A stretch of 64,000 nt of DNA from Acidobacteriaceae bacterium. Lineage in GTDB: Bacteria > Acidobacteriota > Terriglobia > Terriglobales > Acidobacteriaceae. Below are positions 61,944 to 64,000 of this stretch, one piece after another (within the stretch, counting starts at the first letter, position 1; every line of letters begins with the position of its first letter). Where the stretch lies: NCBI GenBank assembly GCA_030038195.1, contig JASHPJ010000070.1:1-64000 (forward strand), in the 5' to 3' direction. Position numbers and translations under genes: made by a program. The notes beneath the pieces were generated by a model. It saw only the letters and a list, made by a program, of their open reading frames with translations. It had not been told where the DNA came from and did not search any database.

Positions 61944-63290
61944 TCAGTCCGCATGCACCGCTGCGGCGGCGGGCTTCGGCTCGGGGCCGATGCTGATCTC
62001 GCGATAGACGAGCACCGTGAACAGCAGGCCCAGCAGCGTGTAAAGCCCCATGAAGCCGAGCAGCGTAAACAGTCCGTTGCTCGCCGAGACGGTGCTCGAA
62101 TAGCCCTCGCTGGTGCGCATCAGCCCGTAGATCAGCCACGGCTGCCGGCCCAGCTCGGCGGTCATCCAGCCGGCGGTGTTGGCGATGTAGGGCAGCGGAA
62201 AGCTCAGCAGCAGCGCCCAGAGCGCCCATCCGGCGGTGTAGAGCTTGCCGCGCCAGAGCAGAAATGCGGCGACGATCATCAGCAGCGCGAACCAGGTCCC
62301 GAGGCCGGCCATGATGTGGTAGGCGTAGTAGAGCAGCGGCAGCGCCGTGGGCCACTGGTCGCGCGGAAATTGATCGAGGCCCTTCACTTCAGCCTTGGTG
62401 GTGCCGTAGATGAGAAAGCTCAGCACATCGTTGACTACGATCGGGTTGTCGATCTGGCCGGTTTCCTCGTTGGGCTGGCCCACCAGCACGATGCCCGCGC
62501 CGGTCTCGGTCTTGAACAGGCCTTCCATGGCGGCGATGGCCGCGGGCTGGTGACGCGCCACGTATTTACCGTGCAGGTCGCCGGTGGGAAAGATGATAGC
62601 GATCGATGCGATTACGCCGGCGATGACGCCCACCTTGAGGAAGATCTGTCCGTACTCTTTGGAGCGGCCTTCGAGCAGGTAAAACGCGCCCACGGCAGCC
62701 ATCACGAACGAGCCGGTAATCACCGCTCCGGTCATGTTGTGCATGTACTGGAGCAGCGCCCAGGGGTTGAGCAGCAGTTGCCAGAAGCTGAGCACCTGGA
62801 ACTGCCCGCCGGGAAGACGGTCATAGGCCACCGGATGCTGCATCCAGGCGTCGGTCACGATGATGAAGAAGCCCGAGATCCACGAGCCCAGCCAGACCAT
62901 GACCGCGGAAAACCAGTGCATCCGCTTCGAAAGCCGGTTTTCGCCGTAGAGATACAGGCCGAGAAATGCCGACTCGAGAAAGAAGCTGAAGACGCCTTCC
63001 ATGGCCAGCGGTTGGCCGATCACGCCGCCGGAAAGCTGCGAGAAGCGCGCCCAGTTGGTGCCGAACTCGAACTCCATGGGGATGCCGGTGACCACGCCGA
63101 AGACGAAGTTGATGGCGAAGATCCTGCCCCAGAAGCGGGCGGCGCGGTCCCATTGCTCGTCGCCGCTGCGCAGGGCCACGGTTTTAAGCGCGACGATCAG
63201 CAGGCCCAGCCCCATGGTGAGCTGTGGAAACAGATAATGAAAGGTGACGGTGAACGCGAAGTGCAGCCGGTGGATCAGTTCGGCGCTCAT
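61944..63290 (-). CDS. cydA: Cytochrome bd ubiquinol oxidase subunit I
   Basis: A 448-aa subunit. Haem-ligand histidine region HRLHFAFTVTFHYLFPQLTM near the N-terminus, GRQPWLIYGLMRTSEG in the conserved C-terminal half and FPLPYIANTAGWMTAELGRQ are typical. The total length indicates the short quinol (Q) loop form, as in CIO-type and Gram-positive oxidases. Together with CydB it allows respiration at low oxygen. A CRP/FNR-type palindrome lies about 150 bp upstream, between it and the divergent porphyrin gene. Confidence 0.95.
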   Translation of the reverse strand: MSAELIHRLHFAFTVTFHYLFPQLTMGLGLLIVALKTVALRSGDEQWDRAARFWGRIFAINFVFGVVTGIPMEFEFGTNWARFSQLSGGVIGQPLAMEGVFSFFLESAFLGLYLYGENRLSKRMHWFSAVMVWLGSWISGFFIIVTDAWMQHPVAYDRLPGGQFQVLSFWQLLLNPWALLQYMHNMTGAVITGSFVMAAVGAFYLLEGRSKEYGQIFLKVGVIAGVIASIAIIFPTGDLHGKYVARHQPAAIAAMEGLFKTETGAGIVLVGQPNEETGQIDNPIVVNDVLSFLIYGTTKAEVKGLDQFPRDQWPTALPLLYYAYHIMAGLGTWFALLMIVAAFLLWRGKLYTAGWALWALLLSFPLPYIANTAGWMTAELGRQPWLIYGLMRTSEGYSSTVSASNGLFTLLGFMGLYTLLGLLFTVLVYREISIGPEPKPAAAAVHAD

Positions 63291-63438
63291 GCAGTGCCTC
63301 CTGGCGCGGACGCTGCCCGTGAAAGGAGAAGCAAGCGCTCCTGAAATCGAGCAAGGAGACGATGCGGTACGAGCCGCGGCCCTCCCCAGGCAGAGCTGTC
63401 ACTGCTCTTGAATGTAGCGGGCGATTGCAGTCCTCACC

Positions 63439-63454
63439 TGTGACAGGAGTCACA
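63439..63454. promoter_or_regulatory. CRP/FNR-like binding site upstream of cydAB
   Basis: TGTGACAGGAGTCACA exactly fits TGTGA-N6-TCACA, the CRP-family consensus, and is a perfect palindrome over its halves. It is 150 bp upstream of cydA and 131 bp upstream of the divergent protoporphyrinogen oxidase gene, so it could serve either one. Confidence 0.6.
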
Positions 63455-63584
63455 TGCGCGCGTGCCTGCTGACTTGATTCTTACTCTGCAGGGAAAGATT
63501 CTTCCCGCGTGGCTAGAAATTTCTCGTTTTGAGCGCGCGGACCTGGGAACAGACCTGAGAATAAAAGAGAAGAGAGTGCCAGGA

Positions 63585-64000
63585 ATGCGGATCGGGATCA
63601 TCGGCGGCGGAATTGCCGGACTGGCAGCGGCCTACGAGCTTGAGAAGGCCAGATCCGCTGGCGAGCCGGTGGAGTACACGCTCTTCGAGGCGGGTCCGCG
63701 GCTGGGCGGCTCTATCGCGTCTGAGATTGTGAACGGCGCTGTGCTCGAGCGTGGGCCTGACTCGTTCCTCACTGAAAAGCCGGCGGCAGCCGAACTCTGC
63801 CGCGAGCTGGGCCTGGGCGGCGAGCTGATCCCTTCAAACGACGCACAACGCAAGACCTGCATTGTGGTGTGCAACCGCCTGGTGCCGCTGCCCGACGGCC
63901 TAATGTTCCTGGTGCCTACGCGGCTGGTGCCGACGGCGCTTACGCGGCTGTTCAGCCTGCGGACGAAGATCCGCATGGGACTGGAGCTGCTGCATCCGCT
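63585..64000 (+). CDS. Protoporphyrinogen oxidase (HemY-like), partial
   Basis: The first 138 codons of an FAD-dependent amine-oxidase-fold protein; the gene runs off the window. The Rossmann FAD motif IGIIGGGIAGLAAAYELEK opens it, followed by FEAGPRLGGSIASEIVNGAV and LERGPDSFLTEKPAAAELCR, both matching HemY/HemG-type oxygen-dependent protoporphyrinogen oxidase. It oxidises (copro)protoporphyrinogen IX in haem synthesis. A GTG at 63576 is an alternative start with a better ribosome-binding site. It is divergent from cydAB, which needs haem. Confidence 0.85.
   Translation, partial: MRIGIIGGGIAGLAAAYELEKARSAGEPVEYTLFEAGPRLGGSIASEIVNGAVLERGPDSFLTEKPAAAELCRELGLGGELIPSNDAQRKTCIVVCNRLVPLPDGLMFLVPTRLVPTALTRLFSLRTKIRMGLELLHP

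Overview
The window reads as a chromosomal segment of a GC-rich soil Acidobacteriota, most likely class Terriglobia (Acidobacteriaceae-like). This is inferred from the gene families (DUF3536/GH57, GH95 and GH38-like hydrolases with Tat signals, winged-helix/TPR regulators, very long NHL/Ig-domain secreted proteins) and from dense families of short palindromic intergenic repeats. No rRNA, tRNA or CRISPR array was found. The one structural RNA recognised is RNase P RNA, on the minus strand.

Layout. (1) 0-14.6 kb: carbohydrate and core metabolism. A GH38/DUF5054 protein, an AlkA-type glycosylase, a GH57/DUF3536 protein, RNase P RNA, lipB next to a lipoyl-dependent acyltransferase E2, a GH95 alpha-fucosidase, a clan GH-A hydrolase and a lone rfbD. 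(2) 14.7-24.5 kb: cysteine desulfurase plus mnmA (tRNA 2-thiolation), a YncE-like propeller, two small envelope proteins, a 995-aa FAD/4Fe-4S oxidoreductase, a zinc-ribbon protein, rpsU and a gamma-carbonic anhydrase. (3) 24.6-33.8 kb: an SSS transporter, ylxP, then a small disturbed module (VOC/HxlR, a broken PhnB-like gene, a palindromic element, an IS remnant), followed by rbfA-nrnA, an ArnT-like glycosyltransferase, a GNAT protein and two small membrane proteins.

(4) 33.8-57.3 kb looks accessory. It opens with a decayed parDE pair. Next come a two-component system divergent from an efflux operon (hypothetical, DUF190, TolC, MFP lipoprotein, RND pump), with three 11-bp-spaced direct repeats between them. 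Then follow a frameshifted winged-helix/TPR regulator and a run of secreted or surface genes centred on a 2163-aa NHL/Ig-like protein, and a region of broken sequence with an IS481-type remnant. The same short repeat (core GCCGTGCCCTTTCAA) sits at both ends of this block. (5) 57.3-64 kb returns to conserved genes: HNH nuclease, comF, a DUF3309-like peptide, a tandem universal stress protein, cydAB and the start of a protoporphyrinogen oxidase.

Strongest unexplained signals: a family of about 111-bp nested palindromes (three copies in 5.4 kb whose arms differ but stay complementary); a PhoB-box-like operator before the efflux operon; TGTGA-N6-TCAC(A/G) sites upstream of both usp and cydAB; a palindromic repeat carried in frame inside the FAD/4Fe-4S gene; and the secreted/surface cluster at 46.9-56.3 kb. 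All statements rest on reading the sequence. No searches or folding were run.
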